Below are positions 35,572 through 45,079 of a DNA stretch of 64,000 nt, piece after piece. The position numbers and the translations under genes are program-made. The stretch is from Fusibacter_C sp942493125 (GTDB lineage: Bacteria > Bacillota > Clostridia > Peptostreptococcales > Acidaminobacteraceae), in NCBI GenBank assembly GCA_942493125.1, contig OW818667.1, positions 1,364,001-1,428,000 of the forward strand, written 5' to 3'. Below the pieces are notes generated by a model that ran no database searches, had not been told where the DNA came from, and worked only from the letters and a program-made list of their open reading frames with translations. The stretch's first letter is position 1, and each line of letters begins with the position of its first letter.

Positions 35572-36600
35572 TTATATCCCCTTTCTTTTCAAACGCCTTA
35601 GAAATTTCAGCTGCGTCATACCCCATCCTACGGGAATCAGCACAGCCACGATTACAACCCATATCACATAAATCCAATAAACCTCATTTAACTCTATAAA
35701 TCGCCCCGCGATAAAAATCAGGACCAAATGCACCGTGTACAAGGTAAGCGGCTCTCTTCCCAATGTTGCCAGCCAAGAAATGGGAAACCTTCTTATGCTT
35801 AAAAGTATGAACGCTGACAAGCCCAGTGTCCCCCACATAAACCTAGGTTCAGGTGGATACTTTGTAACGCGCATCACATCCATCCAGTCCATAGGTGCAG
35901 CCATTAACCCTTGTACGAAAAAAAGCCCCAACAGAACTAAGCCTACAGAGGCAATTCTTTTAGTGGCCCATGGGTATGCCGGCAACGCATAACCCAAAAG
36001 CATTAGACCGAACCAAGGTCCGACGGCGTAAAGAAAATACACTTCAAAACCCAAAATACTCTGTTCAAAAAAAGGCGTTCCAAAAAAAACGTGCCAAAGC
36101 TTACCCGAAAACAAGTTTGAGATATAAGGCATTCCCGTTAGAGACAGTATAATCCCTATGATCAGGTTGAGTTTGGAAGACCTCTTTAAAAATAAAGTCA
36201 TAAAGATCATGCTAATGCCAAAGGCCCATATCACCTGAAGTACAACTGGACCTGGCGTTTGAGACCACAATCTAGAAATAAACAAGATTTCAAGTGCAAT
36301 TAAAAAAAAGCCGCGGGTCAGCAATGAACCCTTCAATTTATTGAGAGAGCTGCCCTTCTCTTTTTTTTACCTTAGACCCATTCCAGACAAAATAAAAAAA
36401 CTAGGTGCACAAAGATGAGTCACCCACCGCGTGACAAAAAGCAGTGTGTCCGTAGCCATTAACCCCGTAGGATCAGGCGTTGACCAAAACATGGATCGCA
36501 CATGATCGAGCACCATTAAAACAATTATCAACCCACGAAAACCATCCAAGTCCAGATTTCGCCTTCTATACTTGGCATCCATCATTATCACCACCCACAT
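35572..36600 (-). pseudogene. DUF1624/acyltransferase-like membrane protein interrupted by in-frame TAA
   Basis: The 5' part (LDLDGFRGLIIVLMVLDHVR, VTHLCAPSFFILSGMGLR) ends in TAA at 36367-36369. The same frame continues as KKEKGSSLNKLKGSLLTRGF and on through about 10 helices to 35572 (LGREPLTLYTVHLVLIFIAG). Homologues such as DUF1624/heparan-alpha-glucosaminide acetyltransferase-like proteins read through this point. A TTG at 36336 could restart, but the conserved N-terminal DH motif would be lost. Confidence 0.75.
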
Positions 36601-36637
36601 GTTTCCGCCTTTGGATTTGATCTCAGTCGAGATCGTG

Positions 36638-37306
36638 TTAGGCAATATCCCCCGTCAGCTGCTTCTTTAATTGTTTGTCGAATTTTTCAAGTGCATATCG
36701 ATAGGATAACCGAGGCATAGTCTCTTTATTTTTAAGCAAATATGCGTAGACACGCTCCGGTTCAGACTCAGATAACACCTTGAGCATCCACCCATAACCT
36801 TTGAGCACAAGATAATGTTCATCGGTCATCAAAGCATCAGAAATCACATATGGATTGATATTGCTGTATTTATTATGCTTTATTGGATAGATCAAGATAA
36901 CTGCAGCAGCACGTCTGACAGTGAAGTCAGGATGCTCCGTCCATTTTACAACATGTTCAAACAAATCATTGTTTTGACTTAACAGGTCACCAAAAGCATG
37001 CGTGCAGAAATCATCACAATCGCCCCACCCCTTCACATATTTCTTAAGCCAATTTTCAAAAGTAAAAAAAGTGTCCTCGGAATACTGCTTTCTAACTCTA
37101 AAAGCCCAGTCATAAGCAATGATGCCCAGTGCCCATTCACGTTCGTCAAGTAACTGTTCACAAAGCATAAGCACATGATCAATATTCTTATCCTTCAACT
37201 TTCGATATAAAGCCCCAGATATAGCTCTAACTTTTCCAGTTGTTACCCGTCCTTCTTTAGCAGCAACCTTAAGTTGATTTCCCGCTTCTTCTACTATGTT
37301 CAACAT
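36638..37306 (-). CDS. DNA alkylation repair protein (AlkD-like HEAT repeat)
   Basis: The start at 37306 (MLNIVEEAGNQLK) has AGAAGGT upstream. The 222-aa product is made of ALK-type helical repeats: LDEREWALGIIAYDWAFRV, WGDCDDFCTHAFGDLL (W..CD motif) and HPDFTVRRAAAVILIYP. This is the DNA glycosylase superfamily that removes N3/N7-alkylated bases. It overlaps the N-terminal remnant of the next pseudogene by a few bases. Confidence 0.82.
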   Translation of the reverse strand: MLNIVEEAGNQLKVAAKEGRVTTGKVRAISGALYRKLKDKNIDHVLMLCEQLLDEREWALGIIAYDWAFRVRKQYSEDTFFTFENWLKKYVKGWGDCDDFCTHAFGDLLSQNNDLFEHVVKWTEHPDFTVRRAAAVILIYPIKHNKYSNINPYVISDALMTDEHYLVLKGYGWMLKVLSESEPERVYAYLLKNKETMPRLSYRYALEKFDKQLKKQLTGDIA

Positions 37307-37342
37307 GGCGTTACCTTCTTTCTTCAGCGTACCCATTGGTGC

Positions 37343-38017
37343 TCACATAAATTTTTTATTAAAGTTAGATATAGAAAATGGCTTTCCATGACCTGGGTAA
37401 AGGATGTCGATATCCAACTTTTTCAGTTTATTGATACTTTCGTTAAAGTCTTCAAGATTATCGATATAACTGAAACCTGCGAAATTGTAAATTAAGTCAC
37501 CGCAAAATAAATCACCTTCGTTTGTCAGTACACCAATAGATCCTTTTGAGTGCCCCGGTAGATGAATTGCCTTTGCAGATAAACCAAACTCAGCGAAATT
37601 TTGCCCGTCCTGCAAGTAAAGGTCAGGCTTAAACGTGTCAAAAACACTATTCTTACCGAAAGCTAGAGTGACTAATCTAAAAGTAAAAGATATTTTATCA
37701 GGTTTTGACTTACGATTCCACGACATATCACCATTTTCAACCATCACAGAATCCTCAAAGTGCATTGCAATTTTCGCACCATAATTTTCTCTAAGGAACT
37801 TACAATTTCCAGCATGATCTGAATCGCCATGAGTTAAAATAACAAGCTTTAACTCTTTAGGTACTTCTCAGGGCTTATTGAGTGCTTTTTTCAACACTTC
37901 ATCAAGAAACTTACATTTAGCAGAAAATCCAGTATCTATAAGCACAAAGCCATCATCTGCTTCGAGCAAATAACAGTTAACCCCACCTACATCGATTATT
38001 TCTATACTTTTTGACAT
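37343..38017 (-). pseudogene. MBL-fold hydrolase interrupted by in-frame TGA
   Basis: An ATG at 38017 with GGAAGGAG upstream begins MSKSIEIIDVGGVNCYLLE and reads to TGA at codon 50 (37868-37870). The same frame continues EVPKELKLVILTHGDSDHAG (the HxxxDH metal motif), then KAIHLPGHSKGSIGVL, DLFCGDLIYN and ILYPGHGKP, to 37343. Everything needed for a metallo-beta-lactamase-fold enzyme is present except for the single stop codon. Confidence 0.8.
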
Positions 38018-38099
38018 GGCTTTTTCTCCTTCCAACCGACAGCCTTTCTGTCAATAATGTTATAGCTCGTAAATTGTTGAAATCAATCTTCTCCCAAAC

Positions 38100-38585
38100 T
38101 TAACCTTCGTTCGCTAAAATAGCCTTTAAAAACTCTACTAAGTACGTTTCTTCAGTTCGACTTTTATATCGGCCAAAAGCGTAGATGACACCAGCAAATA
38201 TTGACATGCCAAACAGGCCGAGAAAACCCCAAATTAGCCCCTCCGTCTGGGCTGTTGATACTAGTAGCCCATAGATGAGAAATGACAGCATGACCAGATA
38301 TACGGCGATCATAACCCCTATCAACCATTTGACCGGTGTAAATAATCTAAACTGCCCCTCTAGTATCGTCTTTTGATTTTCACAAATAATTCGTCCATAA
38401 AATAATCGACCAAACGAATTATTATAGAAAGCTGTTCGCTTCTGTATGACGACATCGTCGCCTTTAATAGTTCCTACGATTGGTCCAATACTGTACCATA
38501 TCGCTCCTAAACGCGCATCCATGTGATTGAGTAGCTTTTGTTTGCAAGCCTCTTTACTGAGTTCCGTTATAATTTTTATAGTCAT
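38100..38585 (-). CDS. Hypothetical membrane protein, 161 aa
   Basis: The start at 38585 (MTIKIITELSKEACKQKLLN) overlaps the stop of the DUF6273 gene. An N-terminal soluble part of about 85 residues (GDDVVIQKRTAFYNNSFGRL) is followed by two membrane helices and an acidic tail. No family is recognised. Coupled translation with the DUF6273 gene is likely, since no good ribosome binding site is seen. Confidence 0.65.
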   Translation of the reverse strand: MTIKIITELSKEACKQKLLNHMDARLGAIWYSIGPIVGTIKGDDVVIQKRTAFYNNSFGRLFYGRIICENQKTILEGQFRLFTPVKWLIGVMIAVYLVMLSFLIYGLLVSTAQTEGLIWGFLGLFGMSIFAGVIYAFGRYKSRTEETYLVEFLKAILANEG

Positions 38586-39184
38586 AACTTTAACCACAGT
38601 GCAGGTCGAACACCACCAGTACATTTTCCATCACTAATATTGCCTTTCAATACATTATTTCCTTGAATACCAATGTTACCGTCAGTTCCAAAGATGTACG
38701 CAGCTTTTAGATTAACTCGACCAGGCGATCGAAGCCACCACCACCAACACCCTTCACTACCCTGAAGCTTTGCGAGTCGTTTATTGTTATTTTCATCTTT
38801 TCTTTGAAACCAATATCTTTGATTGATTCCTCGATTTTGAAGCAATGAACTGCTATCACCAAAATATTTGCATACTTCCTCAAGACTTAAAATGAATATT
38901 TGATCTAATGTATCTGCGCCGCCCTCTGAACCATACCACTGATTGTCAAAATTTTTATTTGTTACCATTACTATTTTAGATTGATCCACTTCATCAAACG
39001 TTTCATAAAATGTACCATTCAGATATTTTCTTAATGTACAATCAGCCCATGTTATCTCTTTATACGCATTGTGGTATGCACGTTGTTCTATGATTTCATC
39101 GGTAATAATTAAAGCCATATCGTTTTGAATGTCAAGCACACGCCATTCGTATCTACCAAATCGAATTTTATCCCCTATTTGCAT
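38582..39184 (-). CDS. DUF6273 domain protein
   Basis: The 200-aa protein opens GDKIRFGRYEWRVLDIQNDMA and has the family core WADCTLRKYLNGTFYETFDE and the closing WWWWLRSPGRVNLKAAYIFG with GGVRPALWLKL. DUF6273 resembles a formylglycine-enzyme/C-type-lectin-like fold and is common in clostridial surface and unknown proteins. GGAGG precedes the ATG. Confidence 0.85.
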   Translation of the reverse strand: MQIGDKIRFGRYEWRVLDIQNDMALIITDEIIEQRAYHNAYKEITWADCTLRKYLNGTFYETFDEVDQSKIVMVTNKNFDNQWYGSEGGADTLDQIFILSLEEVCKYFGDSSSLLQNRGINQRYWFQRKDENNNKRLAKLQGSEGCWWWWLRSPGRVNLKAAYIFGTDGNIGIQGNNVLKGNISDGKCTGGVRPALWLKL

Positions 39185-39193
39185 AAGCGCCTC

Positions 39194-39700
39194 CTATCCC
39201 CCATTGATCTCAAGCACTTCAAAATCAAGATAAACAGATTTCGAATGTTCCTTATAAGTCAGAACGCCTATATTATTTTCAAAGACTAAAGAAAATTGCT
39301 CTGGTGACACGTTAAACTGTTTTATATCCTTATTTTCAAGTTCAAAATTCAGCTCGTAAATGGTTGAAATGAAAGACGAACGCGGAATCGATTGATTCCG
39401 TATGTATTTAGATTTGAGCTTTGCAGGCACTTTCGTTGGCAGCGAGAATTTGAGTTTATAAGCATTGTATAAAGCAGCGCAGATAAAAGCCAAACTGAAA
39501 CTGACCAATAGTGACATACTTATGCCAAATCGAAATGTTGTAGCATTTAATCCACGGAAAATAGTATTAACCTCTTCAGTACTATTCAACGCCATTTTCA
39601 CATTTGGATACATGATGAAGATGTAAACCATGAGCACAACAGAAACAATCGGAACAAAAGCAATTAGCCAATCACGTCATAATCTTCTTAGTTTTGTCAA
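39194..39700 (-). pseudogene. DUF2500-like membrane protein interrupted by in-frame TGA at codon 8
   Basis: A TTG at 39700 with AAGGAGGAACACC upstream starts LTKLRRL, then TGA (39677-39679), then the same frame continues RDWLIAFVPIVSVVLMVYIF and a second helix, ending with a DUF2500-like domain (FNVSPEQFSLVFENNIGVLTY). Downstream restarts (GTG 39637, ATG 39631) lack ribosome binding sites. Either recently inactivated or expressed by read-through. Confidence 0.65.
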
Positions 39701-39719
39701 GGTGTTCCTCCTTATCGAC

Positions 39720-40406
39720 TTAAATTACTTTCTTTCTGACTCTTATCTGTTCAACATGTAACTGCTTAACCGTTTCGCTCACATCAGTATAACCGCTCAA
39801 CAGGGTATTCAACGCAATAATATTTTCCACAGTTAAGATTTTCTCTCGTTTAGTCGCGAGTTTAGATAGATGGTATTTGAGAAATGGTCTGCGCACCACC
39901 AATATATCTGTCGAAAGTACATTGACCTTTTTCAGTTCACATCTTTTACTAAAAACAATCACTGAATAATAAGCTCCATTATATGTATCCCCGAGCAATT
40001 CTTTAAGATGTTTAATATGCCCTTCATTTTGAAGTATAGGGTTAAAGAAACGGTTCTTTTGTCCGCCTTTCAAAGACTGCGTCCAGTACTGGGAACGTTC
40101 ATCACCAAAGATCCACCCGCTGTAATTCTTCGACTCAAAACAATAGATACCAGTTTCATGAATCATGATGAGATCCACCTCAGTGGTTTCCCCATTTTTC
40201 TTAGGAATATATGTATTCACAAGCAAATGTTTGTGCCCCGGTAAACGCTCAAGAATCTGGTGGGTTAAGTACTCCCCGTTAAATCCTTTATTGAACTTTA
40301 CCTTTGTATAACTACTATTGGTCTTTGCTTTGTATGAACTTTTATTGTAGCCGTTTACATCTACTATGACATAGATAACAATTATGGCAATGAGTGCTAT
40401 TATCAC
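39720..40406 (-). CDS. NERD nuclease-related domain protein
   Basis: The start is GTG at 40406 with AGGAG 6 nt upstream. The 228-aa protein has one N-terminal membrane helix (2-18) and a NERD domain: GFNGEYLTHQILERLPG, TTEVDLIMIHETGIYCFESK (the D...ExK nuclease core) and GDERSQYWTQSLKGGQKNRF. Membrane-tethered NERD proteins are suspected DNA-processing or defence nucleases; this one borders the defence island. Confidence 0.82.
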   Translation of the reverse strand: MIIALIAIIVIYVIVDVNGYNKSSYKAKTNSSYTKVKFNKGFNGEYLTHQILERLPGHKHLLVNTYIPKKNGETTEVDLIMIHETGIYCFESKNYSGWIFGDERSQYWTQSLKGGQKNRFFNPILQNEGHIKHLKELLGDTYNGAYYSVIVFSKRCELKKVNVLSTDILVVRRPFLKYHLSKLATKREKILTVENIIALNTLLSGYTDVSETVKQLHVEQIRVRKKVI

Positions 40407-40435
40407 AGCATTCTCCTATTTTAATGTGACTTTTG

Positions 40436-40487
40436 AGCTTCCAACTTCCATAAACGTCACCAGGTGAAGAGGTGGAAGTTGGAAGCT
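40436..40487. repeat. Perfect 15-bp inverted repeat at the island edge
   Basis: AGCTTCCAACTTCCA and TGGAAGTTGGAAGCT face each other across a 22-bp loop, 12 bp from the end of the RelA/SpoT-domain gene. It could be that gene's terminator, though no strong T-run follows, or a recombination scar at the boundary of the defence island. Confidence 0.6.
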
Positions 40488-40498
40488 GTTCGTGTATT

Positions 40499-41569
40499 TC
40501 AAATGGATACTATCGAGTTGTATACTCCCGTGGGTGCCCCTGGTACCGCCTCAGTCTTGACCAAATCATGTGAAAGTTGATTAAGAATATTTTCTTCAAC
40601 TTTGAAATCTCTCATTATGCCTATATCCTCCTCTGATATAGCCCAAAGGTAATCAAACTTTATTTTGTAATGAAGTGGATTATCGATTAACAATGTATAT
40701 CTAATCAATTCAGATATATTCATACTATCACCTGTATATTCAATTAAATCTCCATATATATCACTATTAGTCACTTTTTCAAACTCAGATATTTTTGTGA
40801 TCCCAAATTTCTTAATGTAAATTAAATCAATTTCATCAAGGAACCTCTCTCTAAAATCTTCTAAATCTTCAATATCTCCAACACCGAAAAATTCATCAAG
40901 AGTAGATAGGTTTATTTCTAAGTCATGCAAGTTTTGATTATTTTTTAATGCCTCTTTATATTGATATAGTTCTCCTTTGAGATTTGAAATGCCTTCATCA
41001 AGAATTTCACTCAAACCAGCTAGTTGATAAAATTTCCTTTTCATGCTTGTATTCAAATGACCTTCAAATTTGTATAAATTGTCATGACTCAATTGTGCCC
41101 AAGCATGTTGTATTAAGGTTCTTACTTGGATTTCAAATTTAAAAAAACTCTTATCTAATTTAAGAACTGAGTACTTTTCTTTATCCCTAAGTTGACATAT
41201 CAAATGATTAGATAGATAACCAAAACGATCCTCCCCCAATAACTCTAACTTGTTTTCACTATTGAGATAATCAACCTTATACAAATGCTCAAGAGCACAA
41301 ATGATATCATTAACTTGAACAGTTGTAGAAGTAACAATTCTTATGCCTATTAAATCATGAATCTCGTGAATGGGACTCTCATACTTGGAGTTATGGCACT
41401 TCTTTTTATAACTTTCCTTATCCTTAACCCTTCCTTCAATTATTGAAAACTCGTTTCGATTTTTATTCAACATTTCACAAATTTCCAACTTAAGAATATT
41501 CAACAACTCTTCTAACGACTTATGATGATTATTATAGAATTCAATTGAATGCAAAACAACTTTTTTCAT
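40499..41569 (-). CDS. RelA/SpoT-domain alarmone synthetase-like protein
   Basis: The start is placed at 41569 (MKKVVLHSIEFYN, GGGGG upstream); an ATG at 41632 is also possible. Residues up to about 190 form a RelA/SpoT synthetase domain: HEIHDLIGIRIVTS, EDRFGYLSNHL and EIQVRTLIQHAWAQLSHDNL. The remaining 165 residues are an uncharacterised helical extension. Synthetase domains of this type either make (p)ppGpp or, in toxSAS/CapRel-type defence proteins, modify tRNA with pyrophosphate. Its place in a defence island fits the latter, but this is inferred. Confidence 0.75.
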   Translation of the reverse strand: MKKVVLHSIEFYNNHHKSLEELLNILKLEICEMLNKNRNEFSIIEGRVKDKESYKKKCHNSKYESPIHEIHDLIGIRIVTSTTVQVNDIICALEHLYKVDYLNSENKLELLGEDRFGYLSNHLICQLRDKEKYSVLKLDKSFFKFEIQVRTLIQHAWAQLSHDNLYKFEGHLNTSMKRKFYQLAGLSEILDEGISNLKGELYQYKEALKNNQNLHDLEINLSTLDEFFGVGDIEDLEDFRERFLDEIDLIYIKKFGITKISEFEKVTNSDIYGDLIEYTGDSMNISELIRYTLLIDNPLHYKIKFDYLWAISEEDIGIMRDFKVEENILNQLSHDLVKTEAVPGAPTGVYNSIVSI

Positions 41570-41632
41570 GATGCCCCCATTCGCTTTATTGAGAATTAAT
41601 TTAATCAACCACTGCAAACTAGTCATGTCCAA

Positions 41633-42109
41633 CTACTTTTAATCACAATAAATTTATTTTTGCAACTTTGCGGCATATCTGATGTATCGCTCTCTTCAAG
41701 TGTCAGCATACACGTCTCTAAATCATATACTATATTCTTTTCAACTCATTCACTACTCAAAGTTTCAGTTTAGTTTCTACTTTACCTTTTGAGTAAGATC
41801 TTCTCGTTCAGAGTCGAAATCCTTTGCGAAGTTAACAAGCGCTTGTTGATATTTCCTTTGCTATATTCAGTTCGAGAATCGTCCATCATTGTCTTCTTGT
41901 TGTCTGTAAGCAACATTTAGAACGCCTTCAATCGCTTCAAATGACTCTGTAAGGAAGTTCAAGAGGACGAACTTAAAGATTCGAAATCTCGAATATTAGA
42001 GTATCAGAATCACGTTTCCAGACTATACATACTCTAACCCTAAACTCCATGAGATTTATCCCTTGTTCTCTCCAAACCTATTGTATGAGCTCATTTATTG
42101 GCCTCTACT
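41633..42109 (-). other. 477-bp gap with possible decayed gene
   Basis: No intact gene is seen. On the minus strand about 41880-42000 reads FKFVLLNFLTESFEAIEGVL then NVAYRQQEDNDGRFSN, and a second short stretch reads QALVNFAKDFDSEREDLTQK, each in a different frame and ended by stops. They look like pieces of a lost protein-coding gene that I cannot identify. Confidence 0.35.
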
Positions 42110-42469
42110 TTACTCAGTATTAAGACACTCATAATCATCTAAAAATTCCTTGAGCAAAATTAATTTGTAGATGTAATCCTTCGCCTTATTAGCAGAATTA
42201 TTTTCATCATATCCTTTCTTATCAAAGTGGTTGATTAATGCGCTATGATACTTGATGATTCCATCATCAAAATCATCAAGTATTTCCATTATATCAAGAT
42301 TCAACTCAGGATGATTTGCTATAAATATAGCGTCCGTGAAATAAGTGTCAACACTCATGATTTGTGGCTGTTTTAAAATCAACCACTCAATATACAATTT
42401 TTTTAACATATTCTTTTTATGATTACCTCTTACAATATCAAAATCAATGTTTCTAATCAAATTATACAT
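42110..42469 (-). CDS. Hypothetical protein, 119 aa, next to RADAR genes
   Basis: The product is acidic and helical, without membrane segments, Cys or a known domain (e.g. YFTDAIFIANHPELNLDIME, LINHFDKKGYDENNSANKAK). GGAGGT precedes the ATG. It follows rdrB by 170 bp in the same direction. Known RADAR accessory proteins are membrane proteins, so this is not one of those; it may be a separate small defence or antitoxin gene. Confidence 0.6.
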   Translation of the reverse strand: MYNLIRNIDFDIVRGNHKKNMLKKLYIEWLILKQPQIMSVDTYFTDAIFIANHPELNLDIMEILDDFDDGIIKYHSALINHFDKKGYDENNSANKAKDYIYKLILLKEFLDDYECLNTE

Positions 42470-42637
42470 TTTTTTACCTCCATCAATAATGATTTGTGAT
42501 TTCTTTTCGACATTGCTTTAAAAGATATGTCCCTTAAAAATAAACCACAGTTAGTTTTTTCATACTACAAATCATACTAATATCTTCACAAACAGATTGT
42601 CACGCTAACCGCCACTTATTATTTATTGAATACCTTC

Positions 42638-45076
42638 CTATCTCAAAAATGTTGTCTCTAATGATAAATTTCTTAAATAATCAATATAATTGTATACCTC
42701 TTCTTCATCATAGTTGTTATCAATGAGAGTTTTGGCAACGTAAGAATATTCCATTTCTAAAGTAGTCTGAAAAATCGAGCTATCATCAGCACTTATTGTT
42801 ACAGGGATATTAATATTATTACTGTTACTAAGGAATTTAGAATTAAAATTGGTTGGCATAATTTGTTGAAATCCTTTTGCATAAGATATTTTTTTGTTGG
42901 ATGATGGATTTGTCTCAATTATAATTCCCATTCTTTTTATTTTTTCTTTTAAGTACATTTGAGCTTTAGTTAGAGCAGAAACAAATATTTCATTAATATT
43001 TAAAAACACTGGTATCATACCATTTCTTTTTAGTCTTATATTATAATGATAATCACAATAGATTTTTCTTGCACATAAATTTTGAAATTTTGATATGTGT
43101 AGTAAATTTTGATGATTAATATTATTAGGAAATACAAGGCGTAGTCTGTCATAAGAGTAGTTCGTTAAACAATTGTCAAGGTACAATTCTGGAGAATCAC
43201 CACGTAACATCAAACTGTCTATGTAGTCGTCAATTTCTGGTACTTTTAAATTTGTTCCTTCATATAAGTTATTAAGATAAACTCGAACTTCACTTTTTAC
43301 AAACTCGTGCTCATGGTGACTTAATATATTAAGTGATAATATCCACGCTAAATCATCAATATAATCTTGAGTATTGGTAATAACAACTTTATCTTTGGAT
43401 GAATAATAATCTTCGTATTTAATTCCAAGAACTACTGCGTGACCGAGTCGATCACCTCGTTTGTAATTCATAAAAATTATAGTTTCATCTATTGCTCTCA
43501 GGCCGCTTGATACAGTTAAAAACTCTTCTCCTACATGATAAGTAAAACCTAAGTTAATATCTTTTTCAAACTTATTCCTTATTTCCCTAAAAACAACTGC
43601 TAAATGCTCTGGCCTGCACATGATTTCTTCATTTGCAGCATCAATACCTATAATATTAATACCATAATTATTATATTCTTCTGATTCTAATATTGAAATA
43701 ATTTTATTCTTCTCAGTGTTCAACTCCTCTCTAAATTTCGAATGTCTATGTGTATACACATCCTCTATATAACTATAATTCCTTTTAATAAAATGAATAA
43801 CAATACCCAAAAGAATTTTTTCTTTTCCACTATCAGTTTTTGAGATTTTTTTGAATTGAATATTGTTAGAATTAGTTAAATCATTTATAATCTTTTGAAA
43901 TTCCATTTTGCTTTTCGGTGCTATTCGAATCTCAATGCTCTTCAATCCTTCTCCTTGATAATACTTTTCTAAAACACTATTTATGACTTCTTTTTTATTA
44001 TTGTTGATATAATGCATTTTTCTATCTTCATATTTCTTAAAGCTATGAAAACCAACACTTTTATTATCTTGAACAAAATAGAACTTAAACTGCGTTTTGA
44101 ATGATAAATATATGTTAAAAATGTACTTTTCGATGTCACTTAACTTATCTTGAGCTAATAGATTAAATATTTTATTAATTAACTGTCTTTCAGAATTAAT
44201 AATTTCTTTGTACTCACTTCCATTCAATGATTTTTTGTTAATATCTATAGACATTTTAAAACCATAGTCATACAAATCTACTTTTCCACTCAATTTTTGG
44301 TATAAATCAGCTAAGTCATCATTACTAATATAATATTTGTATACTTTAATAGCTAATATCGCTCTGATAATTTGAATTTTTTTTTGATATATATACTCAG
44401 TTTCGGCAGAAAACTCCTTTTCATTTCGAATTACGAGCTTAACTATATCTGATTTTTTATTATAGTTTTCTAAATTAGTAAGCCAGCTTGCATAATTAAT
44501 TTCAACCGAAAACCCTGATGCATTTAAATGCATATGATTGTCAGAATACCCTTTTTTCAATATCTTGTATAACCTTGCATTGTCATGCCTCTCATTCCAA
44601 TAATCGTTGTAAACACTACTGAAATTGAAATTTGATACTTTTAACAACTCTATATCAGCATCGTTTATCAAGCTCTCCCAAGATATTAAGTCGGAAAAAT
44701 TAATAGTTAATTTATTATCTACCATCTTTAAGAATCGATCTGAAGTAATTGAAAATAGAAAAGCTGTATTTAAATCTGTACCACCGCAACGAAAATCACT
44801 ATCAAATTTGCTGAGTTTTTTTAATTTAATCAAGTTACAATAATAGTCTAAAACAACTCTAATTTCATCGCATGAATACAAATATGGATAATGATTCTGC
44901 ATCATATTAATTAGTGTCGTTTGCATTTCTTTGTTACCAAGATCAAAAGTATTTAAGAAGCTATTCTTTTCGTTGTAATTTGAAACTTTATAATAATCAA
45001 ATTTTATATTTTCAAATAAACATACAATATTTATCTCTTTGTATAAAATGTTAAGAATTCTATTTATACTCTTCAT
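42638..45076 (-). CDS. rdrB: RdrB-like adenosine deaminase (RADAR defence)
   Basis: The 812-aa protein is far longer than ordinary adenosine deaminases but has the full set of metal and catalytic motifs: DNHMHLNASG (His181, His183), TYHVGEEF (His514, Glu517), GDRLGHA (His546) and VTISADDSSIF (Asp764-Asp765). In RADAR, RdrB converts adenosine or ATP pools (and RNA adenosines) to inosine during phage infection, assembled with RdrA. It starts 3 bp after the stop of the ATPase gene, matching the rdrA-rdrB order. Confidence 0.82.
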   Translation of the reverse strand: MKSINRILNILYKEINIVCLFENIKFDYYKVSNYNEKNSFLNTFDLGNKEMQTTLINMMQNHYPYLYSCDEIRVVLDYYCNLIKLKKLSKFDSDFRCGGTDLNTAFLFSITSDRFLKMVDNKLTINFSDLISWESLINDADIELLKVSNFNFSSVYNDYWNERHDNARLYKILKKGYSDNHMHLNASGFSVEINYASWLTNLENYNKKSDIVKLVIRNEKEFSAETEYIYQKKIQIIRAILAIKVYKYYISNDDLADLYQKLSGKVDLYDYGFKMSIDINKKSLNGSEYKEIINSERQLINKIFNLLAQDKLSDIEKYIFNIYLSFKTQFKFYFVQDNKSVGFHSFKKYEDRKMHYINNNKKEVINSVLEKYYQGEGLKSIEIRIAPKSKMEFQKIINDLTNSNNIQFKKISKTDSGKEKILLGIVIHFIKRNYSYIEDVYTHRHSKFREELNTEKNKIISILESEEYNNYGINIIGIDAANEEIMCRPEHLAVVFREIRNKFEKDINLGFTYHVGEEFLTVSSGLRAIDETIIFMNYKRGDRLGHAVVLGIKYEDYYSSKDKVVITNTQDYIDDLAWILSLNILSHHEHEFVKSEVRVYLNNLYEGTNLKVPEIDDYIDSLMLRGDSPELYLDNCLTNYSYDRLRLVFPNNINHQNLLHISKFQNLCARKIYCDYHYNIRLKRNGMIPVFLNINEIFVSALTKAQMYLKEKIKRMGIIIETNPSSNKKISYAKGFQQIMPTNFNSKFLSNSNNINIPVTISADDSSIFQTTLEMEYSYVAKTLIDNNYDEEEVYNYIDYLRNLSLETTFLR

Positions 45077-45079
45077 AAT

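Noticed and set aside
13218..39700. Recoding of TGA as Trp or Sec in this organism
   Set aside because: TGA ends intact genes here (for example tldD at 19440 and dptF at 56812), and the interrupted families are not selenoproteins. Read-through or mutation is a better explanation.
41633..42109. Non-coding RNA or retron in the 477-bp gap
   Set aside because: No reverse transcriptase gene and no long complementary stem was found; the short protein-like fragments suggest a decayed gene instead.
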